Shown in pieces: positions 7,153 through 15,525 of a stretch of DNA of 64,000 nt. This stretch comes from Anaerolineae bacterium. Its GTDB lineage: Bacteria > Chloroflexota > Anaerolineae > 4572-78 > J111. Numbering within the stretch: position 1 is the stretch's first letter; every line of letters starts with the position of its first letter. The stretch lies in the NCBI GenBank assembly GCA_023382535.1, contig JAHDWA010000047.1:1-64000 (forward strand). The letters are read 5' to 3'. The translations under genes were made by a program, and so were the position numbers. The notes under the pieces were generated by a model. That model worked only from the letters and a program-made list of their open reading frames with translations, did no database searches and was not told where the DNA came from.

Positions 7153-8211
7153 GTGTCAACTTACGAAACAACCACCTCATCAGCTAAACTCTCCTGGCGT
7201 CTCCCTGCCCTGACGCTGGCTGCGGCAGCGGCCTGGTATCTGCTGTACGGCCAATTACAGACCCTTGCCGACTGGCTAACCTATACCCTCCTCGGTCTGA
7301 CTCACGGGACCCATCTGGCCGAGTCGGTCAATTTCTTTCTGTACGATGTGCCCAAAATCTTGATGCTCCTGGCCGGGATGATTTTTATTGTCACCGTGAT
7401 TCGTTCTTTCTTTAGTCCTGAGCAGGCCCGTACCTTGTTGGGCGGCAAGCGCGAAGGTCTGGGTAACATCCTGGCCGCCGGGCTGGGGGTGCTGACTCCC
7501 TTCTGCTCCTGCTCGGCTGTACCCCTCTTTATCGGTTTTGTCGAGAGCTGTGTTCCCCTGGGCGTAACCTTCTCTTTCCTGGTGGCTGCACCGATGGTCA
7601 ACGAAGTGGCGCTGGCCATGCTCTTTGGCATGTTCGGTTGGAAAATCGCCGGGTTGTACCTCAGCACCGGCCTGGTGGTGGCGATTGTCAGCGGTCTGGT
7701 CATTGGCCGCCTAAAAATGGAACGGTTCGTAGAGGATTTTGTCTGGCAAATTAAAGTGGGTCAGGTCGGACCGGGGCTGCTCTACAAACCCACCTGGGAT
7801 GACCGCCTGCGCGATGCTGCCCGCGCCACCCGAGAGATTGTGGGCCGGGTCTGGCTTTTTGTGGTCATCGGTATCGCTGTGGGGGCTGGGATTCACGGCT
7901 ACGTGCCGGAGGATTTTCTCATCAACATTATGGGCCGCCAGGCCTGGTGGTCGGTCCCGGCAGCCGTCGTGATTGGCATCCCTCTGTACGCCAACGCGGC
8001 GGGTATTATGCCGGTGGTTTACGCCCTGATGGAAAAAGGGGCAGCGATGGGTACGGTCCTGGCCTTTATGATGTCGGTCATTGCCCTCAGCCTGCCGGAA
8101 ATGCTTATCCTGCGTCGGGTACTCAAACCCTGCCTAATTGCTACCTTTGTTGGCATCGTCGGCCTGGCCATTGTGCTGACCGGCTACCTATTTAACCTGG
8201 TCATTCAGTGA
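7153..8211 (+). CDS. ArsP/UPF0718-family permease
   Basis: 352 residues with about eight to ten hydrophobic segments. The signature TPFCSCSAVPLFIGF, with a CxC in a membrane-facing loop, and AAPMVNEVA, plus the C-terminal half-repeat GIPLYANAAGIMPV, identify the PF03773 permease family. Characterised members export trivalent organoarsenicals (ArsP) or metals. The GTG at 7153 is chosen for its AAGGA site; an in-frame TTG at 7111 would add 14 non-family residues. It follows the CxxC disulfide protein, a recurrent pairing in this family, and precedes a CDF transporter. Substrate (methylarsenite, Cu/Zn or another) is open. Confidence 0.86.
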   Translation: MSTYETTTSSAKLSWRLPALTLAAAAAWYLLYGQLQTLADWLTYTLLGLTHGTHLAESVNFFLYDVPKILMLLAGMIFIVTVIRSFFSPEQARTLLGGKREGLGNILAAGLGVLTPFCSCSAVPLFIGFVESCVPLGVTFSFLVAAPMVNEVALAMLFGMFGWKIAGLYLSTGLVVAIVSGLVIGRLKMERFVEDFVWQIKVGQVGPGLLYKPTWDDRLRDAARATREIVGRVWLFVVIGIAVGAGIHGYVPEDFLINIMGRQAWWSVPAAVVIGIPLYANAAGIMPVVYALMEKGAAMGTVLAFMMSVIALSLPEMLILRRVLKPCLIATFVGIVGLAIVLTGYLFNLVIQ

Positions 8212-8239
8212 TACTCAACTGAAACGAAAGGATCCAAAA

Positions 8240-9346
8240 ATGGCTCACGACCACGCTCATGCCACGTTCGAAAGTTCACCTGCTGGCAAAATTGAAAACC
8301 GCCTCGTCCTGTCGTTGACACTGACCGGCCTGATCCTCGTCGCCGAGATTGTCGGCGGGTTGTGGACCGGCAGCCTGGCCCTGCTGTCCGATGCCGCTCA
8401 TGTCTTTCTGGATATGTTTGCCCTGGGCCTGAGTTATGGAGCCATTCGGTTGGCTACCCTGCCCGCTAATGATCAGCACACCTACGGTTTCCATCGGATG
8501 AAAGTGCTGGCAGCCTTTATCAATGGAGCCACCCTGCTGCTGGTTGCCTTTGAAATCTTTCGCGAGGCCTGGGCGCGCTTTCAAAACCCGGAGCCTATCC
8601 TGGCCGGGCCGATGCTGGTGGTGGCCGTGATCGGCCTGGGGGTTAATCTGGCCGTAACATTTGTGCTGCGCGAGCACGACCACGACGACCTGAACACCCG
8701 CGCCGCCTTTTTGCACGTGCTGGGCGACACCTTATCGTCGGTGGGCGTCATCGCCGCCGGGGTGGTCATCCTGTTGACCGGCTGGATGTGGATAGACCCA
8801 CTGGTGAGCGTGCTGATTGGGTTGATTATCCTGGCCGGGTCATGGCGGGTGCTGCGCCAGTCTATTCATATCCTTAATGAAGGCGCGCCCGAAGGACTGC
8901 ATGCCTCGGAGGTGGGCCAGGCTATGCGGCAGGTAGCTGGTGTAGATGAGGTGCATGACCTGCACGTGTGGACGGTCAGCCCCGGTTACGCGGCTCTCAG
9001 CGCTCATGTCGTGCTGGCCGACCAGGCTCTCAGCCAGACCGGGCCGATGATGGCCGAACTCAAAGAGATCATCTATCACCGGTTTGGGATCGAGCATACG
9101 ACGATTCAATTTGAGTGCCACAACTGTGGGCAGGGGGTGTGCGTGTCACCGGCGGCAGAAGAAATAGCCGCACAGAACATTCCTCAAACGTTACAAAATA
9201 TCAACAAAATTTCAGAAATAGGAGACATTCAAAATGGATACCAAACAAATTTTACTGAATACGCTCACTTTTCACGGTCACAAGTGTTGGGCCAGTACCG
9301 CCGGAGTGCGGATTGGCCTGGCGGCGCTGCAAGCCCTTGGCGTTGA
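8240..9346 (+). CDS. Cation diffusion facilitator (CzcD/ZnT type)
   Basis: 368 residues. His-rich start MAHDHAHATF, six membrane segments, the SDAAHVFLD metal site in TM2, a short His/Asp loop (REHDHDDLN) and HVLGDTLSSVGV in TM5, then a cytoplasmic domain with HDLHVWTVSPG. CDF proteins export Zn(II), Co(II), Cd(II) or Fe(II) against protons. The recognisable domain ends near residue 310 (CHNCGQGVCV). The last 38 or so residues are read from the 5' end of the fmdE-like gene in another frame, a 113-bp overlap that suggests a lost stop codon or a late frameshift. Confidence 0.88.
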   Translation: MAHDHAHATFESSPAGKIENRLVLSLTLTGLILVAEIVGGLWTGSLALLSDAAHVFLDMFALGLSYGAIRLATLPANDQHTYGFHRMKVLAAFINGATLLLVAFEIFREAWARFQNPEPILAGPMLVVAVIGLGVNLAVTFVLREHDHDDLNTRAAFLHVLGDTLSSVGVIAAGVVILLTGWMWIDPLVSVLIGLIILAGSWRVLRQSIHILNEGAPEGLHASEVGQAMRQVAGVDEVHDLHVWTVSPGYAALSAHVVLADQALSQTGPMMAELKEIIYHRFGIEHTTIQFECHNCGQGVCVSPAAEEIAAQNIPQTLQNINKISEIGDIQNGYQTNFTEYAHFSRSQVLGQYRRSADWPGGAASPWR

Positions 9347-9836
9347 ACGCAGCGGGGCCAAGTCGCTGCACGCCATCATCGAAATTGGCGATCATCACGG
9401 GGCCATGTGTTTTGGCGACGGCGTCCAGTACACTACCGGTTGTACTTTTGGCAAGGGCAACATCGAGAAGAACCACAAAGGCAAGCTGGTTCTCACCTTA
9501 ATTGATAAAGCTAACAACAAAGCGATCCGAGTGGCCTACAAACCGACTCTGCAAAAGCAAATCAAGGAATCAGCCTTTATGCAAAAGCGGGCGGCGGGTA
9601 TCCCACCGACCCAGATCCCTGAAGAAGAGCAATGGGAACTGGTCAACCTGATCTGGGATGCGCCGCAGGACCAGATTATGACTATCGGCCCGGTGGTTGA
9701 TTACCCCTGGAGCGAACCGGCGGAGATTGTGCGCTTTGCCGTGTGCGATGGCTGCGGTGAACTGGTGGCCGAACCGTATCTGCGGGTGGTGAACGGCAAG
9801 TCGCTGTGCCGGGATTGTTCCGGCTACGTGGTGTGA
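9234..9836 (+). CDS. FmdE-family protein with C-terminal zinc ribbon
   Basis: 200 residues. The N-terminal FmdE domain shows FHGHKCWAS (the HxC metal-site motif), GDHHGAMCFGDGVQ and TTGCTFGKGN. The C-terminus is a four-cysteine zinc ribbon (CDGC...CRDC). FmdE proteins occur beside molybdenum or tungsten formylmethanofuran dehydrogenases and other molybdoenzymes but are not catalytic subunits; roles in cofactor or metal handling are proposed. Its start lies inside the tail of the CDF frame with GGAG upstream. A second FmdE-zinc ribbon gene is at 54524 within the molybdoenzyme cluster. Confidence 0.85.
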   Translation: MDTKQILLNTLTFHGHKCWASTAGVRIGLAALQALGVERSGAKSLHAIIEIGDHHGAMCFGDGVQYTTGCTFGKGNIEKNHKGKLVLTLIDKANNKAIRVAYKPTLQKQIKESAFMQKRAAGIPPTQIPEEEQWELVNLIWDAPQDQIMTIGPVVDYPWSEPAEIVRFAVCDGCGELVAEPYLRVVNGKSLCRDCSGYVV

Positions 9837-9842
9837 AGAACA

Positions 9843-9900
9843 GATTGGAGATTGGTCATTGGAGATTACGGCCTAAAACTTGAATTTCCAATCTCCAATC
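9843..9900 (+). repeat. Perfect 13-bp inverted repeat after the FmdE gene
   Basis: GATTGGAGATTGG (9843-9855) is matched by CCAATCTCCAATC (9888-9900), with further ATTGGAGATT copies inside. It could fold as a long hairpin acting as a bidirectional terminator or RNA stabiliser. It resembles simple self-complementary intergenic repeats and carries no gene. Confidence 0.6.
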
Positions 9901-9930
9901 TCCAATTAGCTCACCCATCGAGGCACAACC

Positions 9931-10680
9931 ATGACTTTTTACCTGATTAGCGCGGTTATCGTCTTTGTCTTTTCCGGCTTGATGGCTATGGCCGGGCTGG
10001 GCGCAGCCTTTTTGTTTGTCCCGTTGTTTTACTACATGGGTGTGCCCCTGGCCCAGGCCACGCCAACCGCCCTGCTGCTCAATACGGTCAGTCTGCTCTT
10101 TGCTACGGTAAATTACTGGCGGGGGCATTTGATCAACTGGCGGGTGGGGCTGCCGGTCCTCATCACGGCTGTCATTCTCTCGCCGTTGGGCGCATGGCTG
10201 ACCCCGTATGTGGACAAAACTCTGCTGTTAAGTCTGTTTGCCGCGTTCCTGGTCTTTGCCGGGGCGATGATGCTGTTTTACCGGGCGCGATCCCGCCAGC
10301 ATCCCCTGAGCCGGGCGGTCGAAGTCGGGGCAGGGACCGGCGTGGGCAGCGCCGCCGGCTTTCTAGGCGGGCTGCTGGGTGTGGGTGGTGGTAATTTCAT
10401 CCTGCCGGTGTTGAACTGGCTCGGCCTGGAAACTAAAGTGGCCGCCGGAACGACGGCCCTGATTGTCGTCTTTTCCTCCTTCTCCGGTTTTCTCGGTCAC
10501 GTCACCCTGGGTGGGCTGGACCCGTTCTTTATCGGCCTGACAGCAGTAATGGCGGCGGCTGGCTCCATTGTCGGCTCGCAGTTGATGAAAACCAAATTGT
10601 CCAATACGCAACTCAAGCGAATTATTGGCGTCTTGCTGTGGCTTATAGCCGCCAAGATGCTTTTTGATCTGCTCACCTAA
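9931..10680 (+). CDS. TauE/SafE-type anion exporter (first copy)
   Basis: 249 residues, mostly hydrophobic, with about seven or eight membrane segments and the repeated glycine-rich motif of the family (AMAGLGAAFLFVPLFYYMG and GGLLGVGGGNFILPVLNWLG). The TauE/SafE/YfcA family exports sulfite, sulfoacetate and related sulfur compounds. It is followed without a gap by a divergent paralogue at 10681, suggesting a two-subunit transporter or duplication. The transported species may be a sulfur or metalloid oxyanion tied to the neighbouring genes; this is inference. Confidence 0.85.
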   Translation: MTFYLISAVIVFVFSGLMAMAGLGAAFLFVPLFYYMGVPLAQATPTALLLNTVSLLFATVNYWRGHLINWRVGLPVLITAVILSPLGAWLTPYVDKTLLLSLFAAFLVFAGAMMLFYRARSRQHPLSRAVEVGAGTGVGSAAGFLGGLLGVGGGNFILPVLNWLGLETKVAAGTTALIVVFSSFSGFLGHVTLGGLDPFFIGLTAVMAAAGSIVGSQLMKTKLSNTQLKRIIGVLLWLIAAKMLFDLLT

Positions 10681-11445
10681 ATGGAGAATAATATGTTATA
10701 CCTCATTCTTACCCTTGTTCTCTTCGCCCTCTCATTTGTCGCCGGAATGATGGGGTTGGGCGTAGCTTTCATCGCCACGCCGGTCTTGGGTTTGTTCGGC
10801 TTTGAATTGAAGCATGTGATTATGCCCTGGTCGTTGTGGCTCAATGGCCTGACCGCCATCTCCGGGGCCGTTGTGTTTACTCAAAAGAAAATGGTAGACT
10901 GGCGCACGGCCATCCCCCTGCTCCTGATTACCACGGTTGTGGCTCCGATTGGGGTCTGGCTGCTGCAATTTGCCTCGACAACATTGGTCTGGTGGATTTA
11001 TGTCGGCGTGCTTATCTTCCTGGCCTACCGGATGGCTTTCCCGCCCAAACAAGATGACAGTGTGGTCCCCCAGATCACCGACCAGACGCGAGTGAAAGCA
11101 GGTTTCTTGAGCGGCGCCATCGGTATTTTCGCCGGTTTTTTGGGCGTTGGGCCGGGCTTTTTGATGATGCCCACGTTGGTGCTGCTCGGTTACACGGCCC
11201 GGCTGGCCGCTGCGACCAACAGCGTGATTGTCACCCTGCCTTCTTTTTCGGCCTTCTTTACCCACCTGGCCACTGCCCAGTTCGACTGGCTGATGATTGG
11301 TGTCACTTCGGTGGCTGCTGTGCTGGGAGCTGAAATGGGAGCCAAGTTTATGGCCAAGCGGGTCAAGTCGCTCACACTCAGCCGGTTGTTTGCCCTGGCC
11401 CTGGTGCTACTGGCCGTGCAACGAGCTTACTTGCTTCTGGAATAA
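10681..11445 (+). CDS. TauE/SafE-type anion exporter (second copy)
   Basis: 254 residues. The ATG directly follows the stop codon of the first copy, so the two are co-translated. Family motifs are MMGLGVAFIATPVLGLFG and GFLGVGPGFLMMPTLVLLG. It is similar in length and membrane pattern to its neighbour but clearly diverged, so this is an old duplication or a heteromer. Function as in the first copy, with the substrate unknown. Confidence 0.84.
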   Translation: MENNMLYLILTLVLFALSFVAGMMGLGVAFIATPVLGLFGFELKHVIMPWSLWLNGLTAISGAVVFTQKKMVDWRTAIPLLLITTVVAPIGVWLLQFASTTLVWWIYVGVLIFLAYRMAFPPKQDDSVVPQITDQTRVKAGFLSGAIGIFAGFLGVGPGFLMMPTLVLLGYTARLAAATNSVIVTLPSFSAFFTHLATAQFDWLMIGVTSVAAVLGAEMGAKFMAKRVKSLTLSRLFALALVLLAVQRAYLLLE

Positions 11446-11453
11446 GCACTTCA

Positions 11454-11489
11454 GTGACATTCATCTGACCTTAGAGGATAAATGTCACT
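11454..11489 (+). promoter_or_regulatory. Paired TGACA-type operator elements upstream of the deacetylase gene
   Basis: GTGACATTCATC (11454-11465) and GATAAATGTCAC (11477-11488) are inverted copies differing at one of 12 positions. Read on one strand, the second element (11475-11489) matches the second arsR element (1908-1922) at 12 of 15 positions and starts 21 bp after the first. The pair lies about 96 bp before the start at 11573, the same placement as at the other three sites. It could alternatively be a hairpin ending the exporter transcript, but no T-run follows. Confidence 0.5.
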
Positions 11490-11524
11490 GGTTTATGGAA
11501 GCTGAAACAGATATACTGCATAAT

Positions 11525-11552
11525 AAGTGGTTCAATCTCGATTGAACCACTT
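11525..11552 (+). promoter_or_regulatory. Perfect 13-bp palindrome, candidate ArsR operator
   Basis: AAGTGGTTCAATC (11525-11537), a TC spacer, then GATTGAACCACTT (11540-11552). The inner TTCAATC/GATTGAA halves with a 2-bp centre resemble the 12-2-12 operators of SmtB/ArsR repressors. It lies 20 bp before the deacetylase start, where a repressor would block transcription. Folding as an RNA hairpin followed by TTTG is an alternative. Confidence 0.5.
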
Positions 11553-11572
11553 TGTCCCAATACAGGTACACA

Positions 11573-12301
11573 ATGAAAACAAAAATACCCCATACCCTCC
11601 TGGTTATCCTGGCCCACCCGGACGATGAGAGTTTCCCGATGGGCGGAACCCTGGCCAAGTACGTTGCCGAAGGGGCGTATATCATCCTCGTCTGTGCTAC
11701 CCGCGGCGAAGCCGGTATCCCTGGTCTGTCACCGCAAGCCACCGGACAAATCCGCGAGCGGGAACTTCACGCTGCCGCCGCTGTATTGGGTCTGGCCGAA
11801 GTCAGATTTCTGGGCTACCACGATGGTCAACTGGCCCAGGCTGACCCGGAGCAGGCCATCGCGCAACTGGTGAAAGCGATGGGTGAAATTCAGCCCCAGG
11901 CTGTCATCACCTTTGGCCCGGATGGAATCTCCGCTCATCCCGATCACCTGGCCATTTATCGCTTTACTACTGAGGCTTTTGACCGGGCTAAGCTACCGGG
12001 GAGACTCTTCTACCTGGCCCCCTCCGCAGCCACGTTGCAAGGCTGTGGGGTCGTGCCCTCCCAGGAAATAGCTGGTGGACCGGTGGCAGCCCTTGACGTG
12101 GGCGACTATCTGGTCACCAAAGTACGGGCTATGCAGTGTCATGCCAGCCAGAAGCCGCCCTATCCTGGCCCGCCCGAAGAGGAAGCGACTCGCCTGACCT
12201 GTCACGAATATTTTACCCTGGCTCGCCCCGTGGAGTGGCAGGCCGACCTGGCCGATTTGTTCGAACAGGTTTCACTTTTGCCCGAACTGCAAAGGGTTTA
12301 G
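11573..12301 (+). CDS. PIG-L/LmbE-family zinc deacetylase
   Basis: 242 residues from the ATG at 11573. Metal and catalytic motifs are AHPDDES (His15, Asp17-Asp18) and, in the middle, SAHPDHLAIY. The family includes MshB and BshB, which deacetylate GlcNAc-inositol or GlcNAc-malate in mycothiol and bacillithiol synthesis, and many other sugar deacetylases. A role in making a low-molecular-weight thiol would fit the arsenic setting, but no partner enzymes are present. It is preceded by two different operator-like elements and followed 38 bp later by arsR, so it probably belongs to an arsenic-responsive transcript. Confidence 0.82.
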   Translation: MKTKIPHTLLVILAHPDDESFPMGGTLAKYVAEGAYIILVCATRGEAGIPGLSPQATGQIRERELHAAAAVLGLAEVRFLGYHDGQLAQADPEQAIAQLVKAMGEIQPQAVITFGPDGISAHPDHLAIYRFTTEAFDRAKLPGRLFYLAPSAATLQGCGVVPSQEIAGGPVAALDVGDYLVTKVRAMQCHASQKPPYPGPPEEEATRLTCHEYFTLARPVEWQADLADLFEQVSLLPELQRV

Positions 12302-12339
12302 CACCATTCAATCGTAATTGACCTATTGAAGGAGATGCA

Positions 12340-12759
12340 ATGTCAACAGCAGTCAACCCGCCACCAACCCGTGATATGCAAAGCCTGGCCGAGTGGCTCA
12401 AGATTCTGGCCGATCCCACCCGCCTGCGTATCTTTAATCTGCTTATGCAAGGAGTGCAGTGCAACTGCGAGTTGGGCGACCAACTTCAACTGCCACGCAA
12501 CCTGATTTCCCATCACCTGAATGTGCTGCGCCAGGCTGGCCTGATAGATATGGAACGAGACCCGCTGGACGCTCGCTGGATTTACTTCTCGGTCAACCCG
12601 CCGGCACTGGCCGAACTGAATCGGGCCTTCAGCGCTTTCTTCAATCCAGATCGCATTCAGCCTCGTCGAGCCTACTGCGGCCCCCAGGCAACCTTATCGA
12701 ATCTGGCTGAGGTAAACGCCGCCAACCCTGTAGATATTATGCTCAGTTTTAACCCATAA
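12340..12759 (+). CDS. ArsR-family repressor of the ars operon
   Basis: 139 residues; ILADPTRLRIFNLLMQG, recognition helix LPRNLISHHLNVLRQAG and wing DARWIYF. Cys41 and Cys43 (QCNCE) precede the recognition helix and Cys113 lies in AYCGPQ, the same C-terminal position as the CGP cysteine of the ArsRs at 166 and 2005. This three-cysteine set is suited to trigonal As(III). It heads arsD-arsA, with a strong AAGGAGAT ribosome site, and is very probably their repressor. Confidence 0.9.
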   Translation: MSTAVNPPPTRDMQSLAEWLKILADPTRLRIFNLLMQGVQCNCELGDQLQLPRNLISHHLNVLRQAGLIDMERDPLDARWIYFSVNPPALAELNRAFSAFFNPDRIQPRRAYCGPQATLSNLAEVNAANPVDIMLSFNP

Positions 12760-12798
12760 ATTTTTTTGCCTAGATAGTGCAAAGGAGATCGAACTATC

Positions 12799-13179
12799 AT
12801 GCTCGAAACCGTTAATTTCTTCGAAACTGCAACCCGCCGCTTTGCCGGCAGTACGGTGGAATTTTTTGACCCGCCTATGTGCTGCCCTACCGGCTTATGT
12901 GGTCCAGCGCTGGATCAAACCCTGCTGGACGTCAACGAAATGATTATGACCCTCAAAGCCGAGGGAGCCAAAGTGGAACGCTACCAGATGACCAGCCATC
13001 CCCACCTCTTTTTGAACAACGCCGAGGTGATGCGCCTGGTCCGCGAGCGCCAGATGGCCGTTCTGCCTATCACCGTGGTGCAGGGTCAAGTTATAAAAGC
13101 CGGGGCTTATCCCACCCTGGCCGAAGTGACGGCAGCTTTAATAGGCTCACCCAACCACCAGATTGGAGATTTATCATGA
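12799..13179 (+). CDS. arsD: ArsD arsenic metallochaperone
   Basis: 126 residues of thioredoxin fold. Vicinal Cys28-Cys29 and Cys34 (DPPMCCPTGLCGP) match the CC-x4-C site (Cys12, 13, 18) of E. coli ArsD, which takes As(III) from glutathione and hands it to ArsA. There are about 16 extra residues before the usual start; AAGGAG precedes the chosen ATG by a longer-than-usual gap, so a slightly later start cannot be excluded. It overlaps arsA by 4 bp (ATGA), as expected for a chaperone and its ATPase. The C-terminal Cys pairs of some ArsDs are absent. Confidence 0.95.
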   Translation: MLETVNFFETATRRFAGSTVEFFDPPMCCPTGLCGPALDQTLLDVNEMIMTLKAEGAKVERYQMTSHPHLFLNNAEVMRLVRERQMAVLPITVVQGQVIKAGAYPTLAEVTAALIGSPNHQIGDLS

Positions 13180-15098
13180 CCAGCCAATTCATTTTCTTCT
13201 CCGGCAAGGGCGGGGTCGGCAAGACCAGTATGGCCTGTGCCACTGCCGTCCGCCACGCCGACGAGGGCCGGCGCACCCTGATTGTCACCACCGATCCCGC
13301 CTCCAACCTGGCCGACGTGTTTGAACAGCCCATCGGTCACAAAATTACGGCGATCAACCATGTGCCCAACCTGTGGGCCATGGAAATTGACCCGGACCAG
13401 GCTACCCAGGAGTATATTGATCGAGCGATGGCGCCCCTGCGGGCCGCCTTTCCACCCCAGATGGTCCAGGTAATGGAAGAGCAGATGAGCGGCCCCTGCA
13501 CTGCCGAGGTAGCCGCCTTTGATCGCTTTGTAGATTTCCTGGAACTGCCATCTCAAGCTAGCAACGGCCAGCCGCCCGCTCAGTTCGACACCGTCATCTT
13601 CGACACCGCGCCCACCGGCCACACCCTTCGCCTGATCGAACTGCCCGTCGCCTGGAGCCGCTCCATCGAAGAGGCCGAACAGGGGAGTGGGCAAACCTGT
13701 ATTGGCCCGGCGGCGGCGATCCAGGAAGCCAAACACAAATATGAACGTGCTGTCCGCACCTTGCGCAATGGCGCACAGACCACCTTCGTCTTCGTCCTCC
13801 AGCCCGAGGCCACCTCGATAAAAGAGACCCGGCGGGCTATTGGCGAACTGGGCAAACTGGACATTCACACCCATCAACTCATCATTAACGGCCTCATCCC
13901 GCCCGCCGAAACCGCCAACCCTCTCTTTGCCGGACGGCGGCAAATGCAGATTAGTTACCTGGCCCAGATCGAGCAGGAGCTACCTCTCCCCACCCGGCGA
14001 ATGTATCTGCTTGATGGAGAAATTAAGGGTGCAGCCCGCTTGCGAGAAGTCGCCAATAGGTTGTTTGAAGGTCAAGTTGAACCAAATTTACCGGCTGAAG
14101 CCTCAACTCCCATAAATGGGACAGCAATCCAACATCCACACCTAAACGGGCAGTCCGAAATACAAAATCAGGTTTCAGCTATCTGGCCGCGGCTGCTGCC
14201 CAACGGCCATTCCCGCATCCTATTCTTCGCCGGCAAGGGTGGGGTGGGAAAAACCGTCGCCTCTTGCCTGACTGCCGTCTGGCTGGCTCGGCAGGGTTAC
14301 AAAACCCTCCTGCTGACCACCGACCCGGCGGCTCACCTCGGCGATGTTCTGGGCGCGCCGGTTGGAGATGAAGTCGCCCTGGTCGAAGGGGTACCCAACC
14401 TGTGGGCCACCAAAATTGACCCCAAGGCCGTGGCCGAGGTTTACAAAAAGCGCATCCTTGACGACGCCCGCCAGCGGGGTCGCCCCGTTGAAGCGATTAG
14501 GGTAATGGAGGAAGAACTCAACTCCCCTTGCACCGAGGAAATCGCTGCCTTTGACCAGTTCATTGACTACGCTTCCCAGGATAAATGGCAGGTGATCGTT
14601 TTCGACACCGCCCCCACCGGCCACACCCTGCGCCTGCTGGAACTGCCCCTCGACTGGAGCAAGCAACTTGATGTGAAGGTTTTCTCCTCGGTGGATACGG
14701 TAGCCGCCGATGATGTGGCCAAGCAGCGCTTCGGGCAGGTCATCGAGATGATGCGCGACCCCAGCCGGAGCACCTTTGCCTTTGTCATGTACCCGGAATC
14801 AACGCCTATCATTGAAGCCTACCGCGCCAGCCAGGAGTTGGGCACGCTCGACATCCCCACCCGGCTGGTCGTCGCCAACCTGGTCATCCCGCCGGAGCAT
14901 GCCACCACGCCCTTCAGCCGCGCCCGCCGGACGATGCAAGAGAAGTACCTGGTCGAAATCGGGGAGCGCTTCAACGTTCCGGTCTTGCAAATCCCGCTTT
15001 TGTCACACGAAGTCAAGGGGTTGGATTTGCTGACCGAGTTGGCTGACAAAATCTACCAAAATGGAGCAGCTATATCTATAAACGGGAGAAACCAATGA
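13176..15098 (+). CDS. arsA: ArsA arsenite-stimulated ATPase (two-domain)
   Basis: 640 residues, two homologous ATPase halves. The P-loops GKGGVGKT are at residues 10-17 and 353-360, and the DTAPTGHT signatures at 143-150 and 477-484. Metalloid cysteines are Cys108 (SGPCTAE) and Cys452 (NSPCTEE), with Cys175 between. ArsA energises As(III)/Sb(III) extrusion, normally with ArsB. No ArsB or Acr3 gene lies in this window, so it may drive an exporter encoded elsewhere or the local permease. The start at 13176 (inside the arsD stop) is chosen; the open frame upstream belongs to no protein family. Confidence 0.95.
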   Translation: MTSQFIFFSGKGGVGKTSMACATAVRHADEGRRTLIVTTDPASNLADVFEQPIGHKITAINHVPNLWAMEIDPDQATQEYIDRAMAPLRAAFPPQMVQVMEEQMSGPCTAEVAAFDRFVDFLELPSQASNGQPPAQFDTVIFDTAPTGHTLRLIELPVAWSRSIEEAEQGSGQTCIGPAAAIQEAKHKYERAVRTLRNGAQTTFVFVLQPEATSIKETRRAIGELGKLDIHTHQLIINGLIPPAETANPLFAGRRQMQISYLAQIEQELPLPTRRMYLLDGEIKGAARLREVANRLFEGQVEPNLPAEASTPINGTAIQHPHLNGQSEIQNQVSAIWPRLLPNGHSRILFFAGKGGVGKTVASCLTAVWLARQGYKTLLLTTDPAAHLGDVLGAPVGDEVALVEGVPNLWATKIDPKAVAEVYKKRILDDARQRGRPVEAIRVMEEELNSPCTEEIAAFDQFIDYASQDKWQVIVFDTAPTGHTLRLLELPLDWSKQLDVKVFSSVDTVAADDVAKQRFGQVIEMMRDPSRSTFAFVMYPESTPIIEAYRASQELGTLDIPTRLVVANLVIPPEHATTPFSRARRTMQEKYLVEIGERFNVPVLQIPLLSHEVKGLDLLTELADKIYQNGAAISINGRNQ

Positions 15099-15496
15099 CA
15101 ATTACTGTACCCACCCCAACGATGACCGATGCCAAAGCCGAGGCTCACGCCGCTGCCCGCGCTTTTGCCCAGGCCCTGGCCGAGACGCCGCCCTTCAAAG
15201 CTTTTGAAGAGGCGGGCGGGATGCTGGATAACGATTTGCCGGCCCAGCAGGCGATTGCCGCTTATCAAGCCAAGCAGCAGTCGTTACAGATGATGCTGCA
15301 ACTGAATGCGGTCAGCCCCGAAGAGCGAGCCGAATTAAACCGCCTGCATCAAGCCATGCTGGCTGAGCCGGGGGTAGTCGCTTACCTGCAAGCCCAGGAT
15401 GATGTGATCATCCTCTGCCGCGCCGCCGCCGAACTGCTGTCGGAACGGATTGGCCTGAATTTTGCCGCGGCCTGCCGGTCGGGCTGCTGTGGTTAA
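15095..15496 (+). CDS. YlbF/YmcA-family protein with Cys-rich tail (first copy)
   Basis: 133 residues, mostly helical and acidic, of the YlbF family (B. subtilis RicF/RicA, which form a Fe-S complex with YaaT and influence RNA processing and development). The C-terminus ends AACRSGCCG, and a further Cys lies in IILCRAAAELL. In B. subtilis C-terminal cysteines of these proteins hold [4Fe-4S] clusters. Here the gene overlaps arsA by 4 bp, so an arsenic-linked role is likely: the tail could bind As(III) or a cluster sensitive to it. A paralogue follows at 15526. Confidence 0.78.
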   Translation: MTITVPTPTMTDAKAEAHAAARAFAQALAETPPFKAFEEAGGMLDNDLPAQQAIAAYQAKQQSLQMMLQLNAVSPEERAELNRLHQAMLAEPGVVAYLQAQDDVIILCRAAAELLSERIGLNFAAACRSGCCG

Positions 15497-15525
15497 ATCA
15501 ACTTGATGTTCACGGAGATTAATCT

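Noticed and set aside
12879..13175. A 99-codon extension upstream of ArsA in the same frame
   Set aside because: It overlaps arsD in another frame, has no family similarity, and ArsA has a proper coupled start at 13176.
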